DNA of 64,000 nt from Saccharospirillum salsuginis (GCF_014651855.1 NZ_BMXR01000012.1:1-64000); one strand, 5' to 3'. Numbered from the stretch's first letter, positions 1 to 8,545 are shown. A program made the numbers and translations. Notes: a model not told the origin generated them from the letters alone.

Positions 1-449
1 GACTGGTATCTGGGCTTGCATGAAGAATGAAACGCCGTTTGATAGTGCGCTTTTGTTCAGCGATGAGCATTTTAAGGCTTGACGCTAAACGGAGTATCTA
101 CGGAGCTATCGATCTTCTAAGTAGCTGTGTATTGGGATTGTCTGATGGAGGTATTGGCAACGCTGCAAGCGACGGATGCCTGGGGTTCCCAGCCGGGGAT
201 GTCCGCAGCAGGGATGCTGCGGTCAAGTCTACAAGGACGTATTCACGACGACCCCGGATGGGAACCCCAGGTAGCCGGCGCGAACGATGGGCACAGAAGC
301 AAACCCAGGCACCATTGAAACATGCCACTAAAAGAACCACTGGCACCCAAACAAACCACCAAGAAACCACGAAAATTGACTAGCATTTGGGAACCGTTTT
401 GGGAGAATGCGCCGCCCGAATAGATCGGGCCCGACAAGAGGACCCAACC
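1..449. other. leader region upstream of aguBA, no gene
   Basis: No convincing coding region is seen. The open frames here have no ribosome binding site and run through a foldback repeat at 173-277. A TTGACT hexamer lies at 376-381, but no good -10 box follows at normal spacing, so the aguBA promoter is not resolved. The sequence just before aguB (437-446) is purine-rich and could serve as the ribosome binding site. Confidence 0.5.
173..277 (+). repeat. 105-bp foldback repeat, copy A
   Basis: Arms at 173-198 and 252-277 are complementary at 23 of 26 positions; the innermost 20 bp carry one mismatch. The 53-nt core (199-251) begins ATGTC, holds a perfect inner hairpin (203-210 with 215-222) and ends in TTCACGACGA. 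Copies B (23637-23741), C (46180-46285) and D (13711-13815, inverted) share arm length and core but not arm sequence. Confidence 0.85.
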
Positions 450-1319
450 ATGAGACAGGTAACCGTAGCCGCCACACAAATGAGCTGTGGCTGGGACGTG
501 GATGAGAACATCGCCAAAGCCGAGCGCCTGGTGCGTCAGGCCGCCGAACAGGGCGCCCAAATCATTCTGATTCAGGAACTGTTCGAGCGCTGCTATTTCT
601 GCCAGAAGCAGAAAGAGGAATACCTGCGATTCGCGACGCCCGTGGATGAAAACCCGGCCATTCGGCATTTTCAGAACGTCGCCGCCGAACTCAAGGTTGT
701 GCTCCCGATCAGCTTCTTCGAGCGGGCCAACAACGCCTACTACAACAGCGTCGCCATCATCGACGCCGACGGCTCCAACCTCGGGATTTACCGCAAGACG
801 CACATTCCCGATGGCCCCGGGTATTCCGAGAAATTCTATTTCACGCCTGGCGACACCGGCTTTAAAGTCTGGGATACCGCCTACGCGCGCATCGGCGTCG
901 GCATCTGCTGGGACCAGTGGTTCCCGGAAACCGCGCGCAGCATGGCGCTGATGGGCGCGGAACTGTTGTTCTACCCGACCGCGATCGGGACCGAACCGCA
1001 GGACAGCACCATCGACTCGCGCGATCATTGGCAATTGACCCAGCAGGGCCACGCGGCGGCGAACCTGACGCCGTACATCGCCTGCAACCGGATCGGCAAG
1101 GAGTTCGAGGGCGATCAGGACATAACCTTTTACGGCTCGTCCTTCATCGCCAATGAACTGGGTCAGAAAGTCGCTGAATTGGGTCGCGACGAGGAAGGCG
1201 TGCTGGTGCATACCTTCGATCTGGACGAAGTGGCCGCGACGCGACATGCCTGGGGCATTTTCCGCGACCGCCGGCCGGATCTGTACGGCCCCATCCTGAC
1301 CAAGGATGGAGGCCGCTGA
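450..1319 (+). CDS. aguB: N-carbamoylputrescine amidase
   Basis: This nitrilase-superfamily amidase hydrolyses N-carbamoylputrescine to putrescine, CO2 and ammonia in the cytoplasm, the last step of the agmatine route to putrescine. The product is 289 residues, the usual family length. The Glu-Lys-Cys triad is visible as Glu43 (IQELFE), Lys116 (YRKTH) and Cys153 (GICWDQWFPE). The start at 450 (MRQVTVAATQ) matches the family N-terminus; an upstream in-frame ATG at 387 would add 21 unconserved residues. The stop lies one base before the ATG of agmatine deiminase, so the two form an aguBA operon. The overall sequence is typical for the family and the assignment is firm. Putrescine made here could feed the puu genes at 16-24 kb. 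Confidence 0.95.
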   Translation: MRQVTVAATQMSCGWDVDENIAKAERLVRQAAEQGAQIILIQELFERCYFCQKQKEEYLRFATPVDENPAIRHFQNVAAELKVVLPISFFERANNAYYNSVAIIDADGSNLGIYRKTHIPDGPGYSEKFYFTPGDTGFKVWDTAYARIGVGICWDQWFPETARSMALMGAELLFYPTAIGTEPQDSTIDSRDHWQLTQQGHAAANLTPYIACNRIGKEFEGDQDITFYGSSFIANELGQKVAELGRDEEGVLVHTFDLDEVAATRHAWGIFRDRRPDLYGPILTKDGGR

Positions 1320-1320
1320 C

Positions 1321-2418
1321 ATGCCCGCACCCCTGCCTTCGACGCCGCGTGAAGACGGCTTCGCCATGCCCGCCGAGTGGGCGCCGCACAGCCAGACCTG
1401 GATGCTGTGGCCGGAGCGGCCGGACAACTGGCGCTACGGCGCCAAGCCGGCCCAACGCGCCTACGCCGCCGTCGCCGAAGCCATCGCTCGCTTCGAACCG
1501 GTGTCGATGGGTGTGTCGGCCGACCAGTATGAAAATGCCTGCGCCCGTCTGAGCGCAGGCATCCGGGTGGTGGAGCTGTCCAGCAACGACGCCTGGGTAC
1601 GCGACACCGGTCCGACCTTTGTCACCAACGGCGAGGGTGCCTTGCGCGCCAACGATTGGGAGTTCAACGCCTGGGGCGGTTTGACCGGCGGGCTCTATCA
1701 ACCGTGGAACCGGGACGATCAGGTGGCGCAGAAGATCTGTAACATGGAAGGCATCGAGCGCTACCGCACCGAGAACTTCGTATTGGAAGGCGGCGCCATT
1801 CACGTGGACGGCGAAGGCACCCTGATGACGACCGAGGAATGCCTGCTGAACCCGAACCGGAACCCGCATTTGACGCGGCCGGAAGTCGAACAGAAGCTGC
1901 GCGACCATCTCGGTGTGGACACGATCCTGTGGCTACCGGACGGCATCTACAACGACGAGACCAACGGCCACATCGACAACATGGCGTGCTGGGTCGCGCC
2001 GGGCCAGGTGGTCCTCGCCTGGACCGATGACGAGTCGGACCCGCAATACCAGCGCAGCCGCACCGCCCTGCATTATCTGGAATCCCACCGCGACGCGCAC
2101 GGCCGGTCATTGACCATCACCAAGTTGCCGTTGCCGCAGCCGCTGGTGCAGACCGAGGAAGAGGCCGACGGCATCGACTGGGCGGCCAAGGCCTGGCCGC
2201 GACGCGCCGGCGAGCGGATGGCCGCCAGCTATGTCAACTTCCTGATGGTCAACGGCGGCCTGATCATGCCGGCCTTCGGCGACCCGAGAGACGAGGAGGC
2301 GGCCAACATCCTCGCCGACCTCTGTCCGGACCGGCAGGTGGTGCAGGTCCCCAGCCGGGAAATCCTGCTTGGCGGCGGCAACATTCACTGCATCACCCAG
2401 CAGCAGCCGCGCCCCTGA
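1321..2418 (+). CDS. aguA: agmatine deiminase
   Basis: This enzyme converts agmatine to N-carbamoylputrescine and ammonia, the substrate of the preceding amidase. The 365-residue product begins with the family signature STPREDGFAMPAEW. It ends in GGGNIHCITQQQP, where Cys357 is the catalytic cysteine at the position known from characterised agmatine deiminases. The start at 1321 is preceded by a good Shine-Dalgarno (AAGGATGGAGG, 1302-1312) that lies inside the end of aguB. An in-frame ATG at 1306 is possible but less likely. The spacing indicates co-transcription and probable translational coupling with aguB. It converges on the GlxA-type regulator, whose stop is 7 bp away. Confidence 0.95.
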   Translation: MPAPLPSTPREDGFAMPAEWAPHSQTWMLWPERPDNWRYGAKPAQRAYAAVAEAIARFEPVSMGVSADQYENACARLSAGIRVVELSSNDAWVRDTGPTFVTNGEGALRANDWEFNAWGGLTGGLYQPWNRDDQVAQKICNMEGIERYRTENFVLEGGAIHVDGEGTLMTTEECLLNPNRNPHLTRPEVEQKLRDHLGVDTILWLPDGIYNDETNGHIDNMACWVAPGQVVLAWTDDESDPQYQRSRTALHYLESHRDAHGRSLTITKLPLPQPLVQTEEEADGIDWAAKAWPRRAGERMAASYVNFLMVNGGLIMPAFGDPRDEEAANILADLCPDRQVVQVPSREILLGGGNIHCITQQQPRP

Positions 2419-2425
2419 TTCCCGT

Positions 2426-3460
2426 TCAGGTCGAGGCGCCAGCCAGGCGTCTCAGTCCACCGAACTTGCGCCGGTATTGCGCTGGCGTAATCCCCACTTT
2501 CTGCTGGAACTTGCGGCTGAAAAACGCCGCATCCTGATAGCCGACTTCTTCGGCGACGACATCGATGGCGACATCGGACGTCTCCAGGATGTGCTTGGCT
2601 TCTTCCAGTCGCAGCGTCAGGACATATTCCATCGGCGACAGTCCGGTCGCCAGCTTGAACCGCCGCTTGAAGGAGCGCTCGCTCAACCCACTCATGGTGA
2701 CCATGGTCGCCACCGGCGAGCGCTGATTGTAATGCTGCGCCACCCAGGTCTGGGTCTCGGCGATGCGGGCGTCCTCGACCTGGCGGGTCTGGCTGAGCAT
2801 GGCGTAGGGCTGTTGGCCGTTTTCATGCCAGTCGATCAGGTTCACCTTGGCCACCCGGGTGGCTTCCTCGACGCCGAAAAAACGCGCGATCAGATAGAGC
2901 GCCATGTCCATCCAGGAGGTGCCGCCGCCGGCCATGATCAGTCGCTGTCCGAGCCCGGCGGTGACCAGAACCCGGTTGGGATGGACCCGGGCACTGGGGA
3001 AGGAGCGGGCCATCAGGTCGCAGTAGGCCCAGTGTGTGGTCGCGTCCTGGTCGTCGAGCAGGCCGCCCTGCCCGAGCAGATAGGCGCCGGTGCAGGCGGC
3101 GGCGATGATGCCGCCGCGCTGCCAATACCCCTTGAGCCATTCGACCTCGGGGCTGTAGTCGGTCTGGGGGCCGCGGAACGGGTCGAAAAAGAGTTCCAGC
3201 ACGCAGACGACATCCGGCTGGTAGTCCTCGGCCAAGCGTTGTTGCGGCTGCACCAGCCCACCGTTGGCGATGGGCAGCGGTTCCAGATCACGCGACAGGA
3301 TGAGTGGGCGGATGATGCTTTCGCCGGCCTGTCCGGTCGTCAACAAGGGCCAGTCACGGCCCACGGAAGACAACACATCGACCATGCCGTAGAGTGTGGA
3401 CCCTGTGGATTCCGGTGTGGCCAACAAGGCGACTTCGATTGGCCGCGTACGATCTGTCAT
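2426..3460 (-). CDS. GlxA-family AraC-type transcriptional regulator
   Basis: The 344-residue protein joins an N-terminal DJ-1/PfpI (class I glutamine amidotransferase-like) sensor domain (about residues 8-190) to a C-terminal AraC/XylS double helix-turn-helix (about 225-325). The sensor carries the AACTGAYLLGQGGLL nucleophile-elbow segment. The C-terminal part reads SERSFKRRFKLATGLSP and later DAAFFSRKFQQKVGITPAQYRRKFG. Members regulate carnitine, betaine, arginine or amine catabolism. The gene converges with aguA and is divergent from the methyltransferase at 3615, with 154 bp between them. Regulation of either neighbour is an inference. The start at 3460 is supported by a GGGAAG just upstream. 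Confidence 0.88.
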   Translation of the reverse strand: MTDRTRPIEVALLATPESTGSTLYGMVDVLSSVGRDWPLLTTGQAGESIIRPLILSRDLEPLPIANGGLVQPQQRLAEDYQPDVVCVLELFFDPFRGPQTDYSPEVEWLKGYWQRGGIIAAACTGAYLLGQGGLLDDQDATTHWAYCDLMARSFPSARVHPNRVLVTAGLGQRLIMAGGGTSWMDMALYLIARFFGVEEATRVAKVNLIDWHENGQQPYAMLSQTRQVEDARIAETQTWVAQHYNQRSPVATMVTMSGLSERSFKRRFKLATGLSPMEYVLTLRLEEAKHILETSDVAIDVVAEEVGYQDAAFFSRKFQQKVGITPAQYRRKFGGLRRLAGAST

Positions 3461-3614
3461 GACGTCTTCCCGCGCGGTAAACAGGACGCCCAGTGTACCC
3501 CGTTTTTCATACCGACATCGATTTGGCCGAATCGACCAGAGGCTGACCGTTTTGGCTGGCGGGCTCAGTCGGCGTCGGCTCTACCATAACGACTCCCAAC
3601 TCAAGGAGACTGTT

Positions 3615-4688
3615 ATGCCTTTCGACACCCACACCGCCCAACGGGATCCGGCCGCGTTCGCCGACCGTCTGGGTGAACAGATCAACGGGGCCGCCGTGGT
3701 CACCATGATCTCCCTGGGCCACCGGCTCGGCCTGTTCGACCGGTTGGCGATCACCAGCCCGTGCACCAGCCAGTCGCTGGCCGAGGCGTGCGACCTGAAC
3801 GAACGCTATGTCAGCGAGTGGCTGGCGGTCATGGTGACCGGCGACGTGCTCGACTACGACGCCTCGTCCGCCACCTATCGTCTCGATCCGGGTCACGCGG
3901 CCTGCCTGACCCGGTCGGCTTCACCGGACAACCTGGCCGTCGTCGCCCAGTACATCCCGCTGATCGCCGGCATGGAAGAACGTCTGTTGCAGTGCTTCCG
4001 AACCGGAACGGGCCTCGCCTACCCGGATTACCCCTGTTTCCACCAGGTCATGGCCGACGACAGCTACCAGACCGTCGTGACCGCCCTGTTCGATCATATC
4101 CTGCCGTTGATCCCCGGTCTGACCGACCGGTTGAACGAGGGCATCGACGTGCTCGACGCCGGCTGCGGCGCCGGTAAAGCATTACTGGCCCTGGCCCAGG
4201 CTTTTCCGCGCAGCCGTTTTGTCGGCTACGATCTCTGCCTGGAGGCGTTCGAGCCGACCCGCGCACGCGCCGAAGAACTCGGGCTGGATAACCTCCACTT
4301 CGAACAGCGCGACCTGCGCGCCTTCGACGAACCCGGCCGGTACGACTGGATCGCCTCGTTCGATGCCATACACGACCAGGCCGCGCCGGACGCCCTGCTG
4401 GCGGGCATCGCCCGGGCACTGAAGCCCGGCGGGGTCTACCTGATGCAAGACATCGCTGGTTCCAGTTACCTGGAGAACAACCTCGTCCATCCGCTCGGGC
4501 CGTTGTTGTACAGCATCTCCTGTGCACACTGCACACCGATCTCAATCGGACAGGGCGGGCCGGGCCTGGGCACGATGTGGGGCGAGGAAACCGCGCGCCA
4601 CTATTTGCACCAGGCCGGCTTCGACGACATTCAGGTGCAGCGGCTCGACCACGACCCTTTCAATGTTTACTTCGTGGCACGCCGGTAG
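3615..4688 (+). CDS. class I SAM-dependent methyltransferase with N-terminal winged helix
   Basis: The 357-residue protein has an N-terminal dimerisation/winged-helix region (about 20-100, including LGLFDRLA and LNERYVSEWLAVMV). A Rossmann methyltransferase fold follows, with motif I VLDAGCGAGKALL, an acidic residue ending beta-2 (FVGYDLC) and motif IV-like FDAIHDQ. This is the architecture of small-molecule O/N/C-methyltransferases such as the mycobacterial Rv2258c type; the substrate is unknown. The start at 3615 has an AAGGAG at 3603-3608; the longer frame from 3396 overlaps the regulator and lacks a binding site. A 35-residue membrane peptide follows 13 bp downstream, so the two are likely co-transcribed. 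Confidence 0.85.
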   Translation: MPFDTHTAQRDPAAFADRLGEQINGAAVVTMISLGHRLGLFDRLAITSPCTSQSLAEACDLNERYVSEWLAVMVTGDVLDYDASSATYRLDPGHAACLTRSASPDNLAVVAQYIPLIAGMEERLLQCFRTGTGLAYPDYPCFHQVMADDSYQTVVTALFDHILPLIPGLTDRLNEGIDVLDAGCGAGKALLALAQAFPRSRFVGYDLCLEAFEPTRARAEELGLDNLHFEQRDLRAFDEPGRYDWIASFDAIHDQAAPDALLAGIARALKPGGVYLMQDIAGSSYLENNLVHPLGPLLYSISCAHCTPISIGQGGPGLGTMWGEETARHYLHQAGFDDIQVQRLDHDPFNVYFVARR

Positions 4689-4701
4689 GAGGATTCAGGC
4701 C

Positions 4702-4809
4702 GTGTTGAACAAGTTTCACATCATGGGTTACCTGGCCCTGGCCTGGGTGCTCGGTTCCAGTCTCGGACTCGTTCTGGAATGGCTGGGCCGGCTGATGGCC
4801 GGACACTGA
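4702..4809 (+). CDS. 35-residue single-span membrane peptide
   Basis: A GTG start at 4702 is preceded by TAGGAGG (4686-4692), a near-ideal Shine-Dalgarno at good spacing. The peptide reads MLNKFHIMGYLALAWVLG, continues through a hydrophobic stretch to LEWLGRLMAGH, and has one clear transmembrane segment (about residues 8-28). It sits 13 bp after the methyltransferase stop and just before a strong hairpin, so it is the last gene of that operon. I do not recognise a family. The ribosome binding site, position and composition argue that it is real; its function is unknown. Confidence 0.55.
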   Translation: MLNKFHIMGYLALAWVLGSSLGLVLEWLGRLMAGH

Positions 4810-4815
4810 AACCCG

Positions 4816-4838
4816 GGGCGCCGTAGTCCACGGCGCCC
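4816..4838. terminator. hairpin after methyltransferase/peptide operon
   Basis: A perfect 9-bp stem (GGGCGCCGT with ACGGCGCCC) encloses a 5-nt loop, 6 bp after the peptide stop. The T-run is weak (ATTCATCAT), so it may only attenuate readthrough into the DUF4442 gene at 4865. Confidence 0.6.
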
Positions 4839-4864
4839 ATTCATCATGAAAGAGAGAACCCTCA

Positions 4865-5350
4865 ATGAACCCAACCTGGACAAAATGGTTGCTGAACACC
4901 TATCCCCCCTATTGGGGCACGGGGATCCGGATTACTCACCTGGCCCGGGACTGGCGCGCGCTGGACGTCGAGATGCCGTTGCGCTGGTATAACCGCAACG
5001 CCGTAGGCACACACTTCGGCGGCAGCCTGTCGTCGATGACCGACCCGTTCTACATGTTGATGCTGATGAACCTGCTCGGTCGGGACTATCGGGTCTGGGA
5101 TCAGTCCGGGACCATCGAATACCGCAAGCCGGGTCGAGGCCGGGTCCATGCCCGGTTCCGGATCGATGACGACCTGATCGATGCCATTCGGCGCGCGACC
5201 GACACCGGGGAACCTTATCGACCGACGCTCGCGGTCGATATCGTGGACGACCGGTCCGACGTCGTCGCCCACGTAACCCGTACGCTTCATATTCGCCGTC
5301 TGGTGACAAAGACCGAGACTCCACAAGAGGCACTGCGCACAGCCGATTAA
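4865..5350 (+). CDS. DUF4442 hotdog-fold protein, thioesterase-like
   Basis: The 161-residue protein matches the DUF4442/PaaI-like hotdog family. It has the expected order of a short N-terminal helix (WLLNTYPPYWGTGI), a strand region (LDVEMPLRWYNRN), the hotdog helix after GTHFGGSLSSMTDPFYMLMLMNLLG, and C-terminal strands ending in VTRTLHIRR. Relatives are acyl-CoA thioesterases or structural homologues. No active-site acid is obvious in the Gly-Gly-Ser segment, so activity is not assured. AGAGAG precedes the ATG at 4865. It may form a loose operon with the preceding genes or be transcribed separately after the hairpin at 4816. Confidence 0.8.
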   Translation: MNPTWTKWLLNTYPPYWGTGIRITHLARDWRALDVEMPLRWYNRNAVGTHFGGSLSSMTDPFYMLMLMNLLGRDYRVWDQSGTIEYRKPGRGRVHARFRIDDDLIDAIRRATDTGEPYRPTLAVDIVDDRSDVVAHVTRTLHIRRLVTKTETPQEALRTAD

Positions 5351-5391
5351 GCGGTTACAATGCGGCCTTCATATTAGAATTGACGGGTCCC

Positions 5392-6051
5392 ATGCTATAT
5401 ACCTTTTTACGCGATACCGTGCGCTTTTTCGGCAACCACTGGCTGCCGCTGGTGCTCATCACCGTTGGGCTCGGGGTCCTGTTCGAGGGCGCGACGCTGG
5501 TGTTGATGCCGGCGATGGCGGGCATGGAATTTCCCTGGCCGATCTGGCTGTTGCAATGGGTCGGCGGTGTCTGGAGTTCGGCGGCGGTGATCCTGTATCT
5601 GGACCGGGCCATCAAGAAGGAGTACCTGCCACCGCGCCAGGCCGTTCTGCAGGCTCTGGCCTGGGTGCCGATGCTGGCGACGGTCCAGTTTCTGACCGGC
5701 ATCGTCGTCGGGCTGGGGTTGATTCTGATCGTACCCGGCCTCTATTTCGGCGTCCGGCTGGTGCTGGCCAGTTTCTTCCTGATTCTGGATCGTCAGCCGG
5801 TGCTGGACTCGATGCGCACGGCCTGGACCCGGAGCGTGGGTTACGGATGGACAATCTTCGGCGGCTACGCGCTGATCTACGGGGCGCTGATCCTGGTCAG
5901 CCAGGTCCTGTTCATTGGCGGCGATGTGGAAGCCGGCAACACCGGATACGGTTTGGGGACGGTGCTGTTGAATCTGTTGTTCAAGCCGGTAGGCGCCCTG
6001 GCCCTGGTCTTCGGTTTCCGGGTGTATACGGACAGCCAGCAGTCGACCTGA
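5392..6051 (+). CDS. YciC/UPF0259-like inner-membrane protein
   Basis: This 219-residue polytopic protein starts MLYTFLRDTVRFFGNHWLP, resembling the RDTxxFFxN start of E. coli YciC. About five to six hydrophobic segments follow, including a conserved central part LIVPGLYFGVRLVLASFFLIL and a later DSMRTAWTRS segment typical of the family. The biochemical role of the family is unknown. The ATG at 5392 is preferred over a TTG at 5380. A TACAAT at 5356-5361 could be the -10 of its own promoter. A terminator hairpin at 6073-6097 separates it from the convergent MerR gene. Confidence 0.7.
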   Translation: MLYTFLRDTVRFFGNHWLPLVLITVGLGVLFEGATLVLMPAMAGMEFPWPIWLLQWVGGVWSSAAVILYLDRAIKKEYLPPRQAVLQALAWVPMLATVQFLTGIVVGLGLILIVPGLYFGVRLVLASFFLILDRQPVLDSMRTAWTRSVGYGWTIFGGYALIYGALILVSQVLFIGGDVEAGNTGYGLGTVLLNLLFKPVGALALVFGFRVYTDSQQST

Positions 6052-6072
6052 CCACCCTGCCCCCCAGATGGA

Positions 6073-6097
6073 CCGGCGCTCCCCGGATGAGCGCCGG
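6073..6097. terminator. bidirectional terminator hairpin
   Basis: A perfect 9-bp stem (CCGGCGCTC with GAGCGCCGG) has a 7-nt loop. It lies between the convergent yciC-like gene and the MerR gene. No long T-run follows on either strand. Confidence 0.55.
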
Positions 6098-6118
6098 CTA
6101 CCGGCCTATACGGCCACT

Positions 6119-6874
6119 TCAATCATCGGCCGCCTCCAGACGATCGCAGTAGCAATGGATGGCCTCATTCATAAACTCGGCCAACCCCGCCCCGAAGCGG
6201 TCGATGTTGTCGGTGAAGCGACCATCGTTGACGCAGAGATCCGCCAGGCCGCGCAACATATCCCGTGAAGGCTGATAGAAATGCTGCAGGTGCTGATGCC
6301 AACGCTGCACGACAGCCTGCACGGCCGCGTCGGTCACCGCACACTCGATCAGGTCGGCCATGTCTCGATAAATGGCATTGCCTTCGTCAAGAATCGCCTG
6401 GCGCTCTTGTTCCGACAGGTTATTCCAGCGCTGGTTGCTGGCCTTGACCAGGTCTGCGTCCCAACGTTCAGCGGCCTCCTGTGCATAGGCTTCCTGTTTT
6501 TCCGGGCTGAAGCCGTCGAAAAGGCTGGGTGATGTCATAGGGGTTCCTCGCTGTATCGATTCCAGGGTTGTCTCCACCGTGCGCAGCAACCGGCCCAGCC
6601 GATCGTGATCGGCAAGCAGGCGCTCGCGGTGGCGTTCCAGGGCCTGGAGCGTGGAGTGATTGGGCGCATCCAGCAGGTCCTTTATCTCCGCGACCGGGAC
6701 ATCCAGTTCCCGGTACAGCATGATCTGTTGCAGCCGCAAGGCGTCCGCCCCGGAATAGCGGCGGTAACCGTTGTTCGGATCGCGCCCGGCCGGCAACAAC
6801 CCGATGCGGTCGTAAAAATGCAGCGTGCGGCGGGTGACACCGGCCATAACGGCCAATTTCCCGATGCTGTACAT
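6119..6874 (-). CDS. MerR-family regulator with TipAS ligand-binding domain
   Basis: The 251-residue protein has an N-terminal MerR winged helix (MYSIGKLAVMAGVTRRTLHF, then a YDRIGLLPAGRDPNNGYRRY segment), a dimerisation helix, and a C-terminal TipAS-type all-alpha domain (about 110-245). That domain carries the usual WDADLVKASNQRWNNLSEQE region and a histidine/aromatic-rich second half (RWHQHLQHFYQPS). TipAS-type regulators bind drugs and activate efflux or resistance genes, usually including their own promoter. The start at 6874 follows GAGAGGAG and matches the family N-terminus; the longer frame from 6946 would run through the promoter. It is divergent from a TetR-ABC efflux operon, which makes a shared multidrug role plausible. 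Confidence 0.9.
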   Translation of the reverse strand: MYSIGKLAVMAGVTRRTLHFYDRIGLLPAGRDPNNGYRRYSGADALRLQQIMLYRELDVPVAEIKDLLDAPNHSTLQALERHRERLLADHDRLGRLLRTVETTLESIQRGTPMTSPSLFDGFSPEKQEAYAQEAAERWDADLVKASNQRWNNLSEQERQAILDEGNAIYRDMADLIECAVTDAAVQAVVQRWHQHLQHFYQPSRDMLRGLADLCVNDGRFTDNIDRFGAGLAEFMNEAIHCYCDRLEAADD

Positions 6875-6908
6875 GGCAGCCACTCCTCTCTCATTGCCCT
6901 TGAAACCC

Positions 6909-6939
6909 AGGCTCCGGGTTGACGCAACGTCAAGGTCAA
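6909..6939 (-). promoter_or_regulatory. candidate MerR-type autoregulated promoter
   Basis: On the minus strand, TTGACC (6939-6934) is followed by a 19-bp spacer and GAGCCT (6914-6909). The spacer contains the perfect dyad TTGACG-TTG-CGTCAA (6933-6919). A long 19-bp spacer holding a dyad is the hallmark of MerR-activated promoters. The -10 is poor, which is normal for this class. It lies 35 bp upstream of the MerR start. Confidence 0.6.
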
Positions 6940-7034
6940 CGGGCAAACTGAACGTTTTTCCAGCCCGTCCTCCATGAATCGGCTCGCGAAGGCTCTATGA
7001 CGGCCCTTTCAGCACTGAACTTCAACGCAAAAAG

Positions 7035-7078
7035 TGAACGATTTTTCTTTATAAAAGACGAATTCGTTCAGTTATACT
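7035..7078 (+). promoter_or_regulatory. promoter and inverted repeat before tetR-ABC operon
   Basis: TGAACGA (7035-7041) and TCGTTCA (7064-7070) form a perfect 7-bp inverted repeat with 22 bp between. TATACT (7073-7078) is a good -10 right after the second arm; the -35 is weak. TetR proteins commonly repress their own operon through such dyads, so this is the likely autoregulatory site. Confidence 0.55.
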
Positions 7079-7100
7079 GAGTGCGATTGGAGGAGCGAGT

Positions 7101-7691
7101 ATGCCACGTCATCGACCCATGCAGTTGCTGGAAGCCGCCGGGCGTTGCTTTCAGCGTTATGGCCTGCATCAAACGCGTATGGAAGGCATCGCCGCCGAGG
7201 TGCCGTGCTCGAAGGTCACACTCTATAAACAGTTCCCGGACAAGTCCGCTCTGGCCGCGGCCTGGCTGACCGATCGGATGTCCCGCTCACGCGAGCGGAC
7301 CGCCGCCATCCTGGGCGGCCGCCAGCCCTTCGCCGCCAAGGTCAAACAACTGGTGGCGCAGAAACAGACCGACCTGGCGCAACTGGGTGAACCCTTCACG
7401 CGCGATCTGTTTTCGTCGGACTGTCCCGCCGGACTGCGCCGGGAACTGCAACGGCAGATCGAATTGAACAAACAACAGACCGCCTGGATGATCGACCTCG
7501 GCCGTGCCGAAGGTGTCATCGACCCCGCCATTGACGACAGCCTGGTGCGACTCCTGCTGGACCATTTTGAACAACTCTTCACCGACCCGGCTTTCGCCGA
7601 AACAGTACCCCAGCCTCAGCGCATCGACACCCTGGTGAGCCTGTTTCTCTACGGCGTACACCGCCACCCCATGCGGGAGCATCACTCATGA
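7101..7691 (+). CDS. TetR/AcrR-family repressor of the ABC efflux operon
   Basis: The 196-residue protein carries an N-terminal TetR helix-turn-helix (about residues 10-55: AAGRCFQRYGLHQTRMEGIA, then CSKVTLYKQFPDKSALAAAW) and a variable C-terminal ligand domain. GGAGG at 7089-7093 supports the ATG at 7101. Its last codons overlap the ABC ATPase start by ATGA, so it heads a four-gene operon tetR-ATPase-permease-permease. It probably represses this operon and is released by the transported drug. The dyad at 7035-7070 is a likely operator. Confidence 0.9.
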   Translation: MPRHRPMQLLEAAGRCFQRYGLHQTRMEGIAAEVPCSKVTLYKQFPDKSALAAAWLTDRMSRSRERTAAILGGRQPFAAKVKQLVAQKQTDLAQLGEPFTRDLFSSDCPAGLRRELQRQIELNKQQTAWMIDLGRAEGVIDPAIDDSLVRLLLDHFEQLFTDPAFAETVPQPQRIDTLVSLFLYGVHRHPMREHHS

Positions 7692-8545
7692 TCGACGTTG
7701 AACAACTGCGCAACCGGTACTCCGGGCGCGACGAAGATACCCTCAAGGGACTGAGTTTCAGCGTCGAACCCGGCGAAATATTCGGTTTTCTGGGCCCCTC
7801 GGGCTCGGGTAAAAGCACCACCCAACGCCTGCTGATCGGCTTGGAAAAAGGCCATCGCGGCGCCATTCGCCTGTTTGGCCGTCCGATCCAGGAGTGGAAC
7901 GCCGCCCTTTACCGCCGCATCGGCGTCTGCTTCGAACTGCCCAACCATTACGCCAAGCTGACCGCCCGCGAAAACCTCGCGGTGTTCGCCGCGCTGCAGG
8001 GCATCGAGAATCGGCGGCGCATCGACGCGGTGCTGGATCAGGTCGGCCTGCTCGCCGACGCCGACACCCGGACCGCGCGGTTTTCCAAGGGGATGAAGAT
8101 TCGCCTCAACCTGGCCCGGGCTCTGTTGCCGGAACCGGACCTCCTGTTCCTGGACGAACCCACCTCCGGGCTCGATCCGGTGACCGCGGGGCGCATCAAG
8201 TCCGTGATACAGGACCGGCAAGCCGCCGGCACCACGGTGTTTCTCACCACCCACACCATGCAGGACGCCGATCAGTTGTGCGATCGGGTGGCTTTTATTG
8301 TCGACGGTGAACTGAAACAGATCGATGCCCCCAGCGTACTCAAGCAGCGCTTTGGTGAGGACAGCCTGACCGTCCGCCACGTTCGGGCCGGTCGTGTCAT
8401 GACCAGCCGGTTCCCGCTGCAGGAGCTGGCCAACAACGCCGACTTCCAGGCGTTGCTGCGTACCGATCGGATCGAGCAGATGCACAGCCAGGAAGCCAGC
8501 CTGGACGACGTCTTCATCCGCGTGACCGGAGCGGCGTTGATATGA
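7688..8545 (+). CDS. ABC transporter ATP-binding protein, drug-export type
   Basis: The 285-residue ATPase shows Walker A (GPSGSGKST, about residues 36-44), an ABC signature in the variant form FSKGMKIRLN, Walker B (LLFLDEPTSGLDP) and the switch histidine (LTTHTMQDADQLC). The C-terminal extension (about 215-285) is typical of the DrrA/CcmA-like subfamily of exporters. It overlaps the TetR stop and the next permease start by ATGA at each end. The set of one ATPase plus two small permeases resembles the mycobacterial fluoroquinolone exporter Rv2688c-2686c. The substrate is not established. Confidence 0.92.
   Translation: MIDVEQLRNRYSGRDEDTLKGLSFSVEPGEIFGFLGPSGSGKSTTQRLLIGLEKGHRGAIRLFGRPIQEWNAALYRRIGVCFELPNHYAKLTARENLAVFAALQGIENRRRIDAVLDQVGLLADADTRTARFSKGMKIRLNLARALLPEPDLLFLDEPTSGLDPVTAGRIKSVIQDRQAAGTTVFLTTHTMQDADQLCDRVAFIVDGELKQIDAPSVLKQRFGEDSLTVRHVRAGRVMTSRFPLQELANNADFQALLRTDRIEQMHSQEASLDDVFIRVTGAALI

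Noticed and set aside
27..383. 118-residue open frame at the left edge
   Set aside because: It has no ribosome binding site, its composition is not protein-like, and it runs through the foldback repeat at 173-277.
243..1427. 394-residue minus-strand open frame
   Set aside because: It is the antisense shadow of aguB, whose protein is clearly homologous to known amidases; high GC creates long antisense frames.
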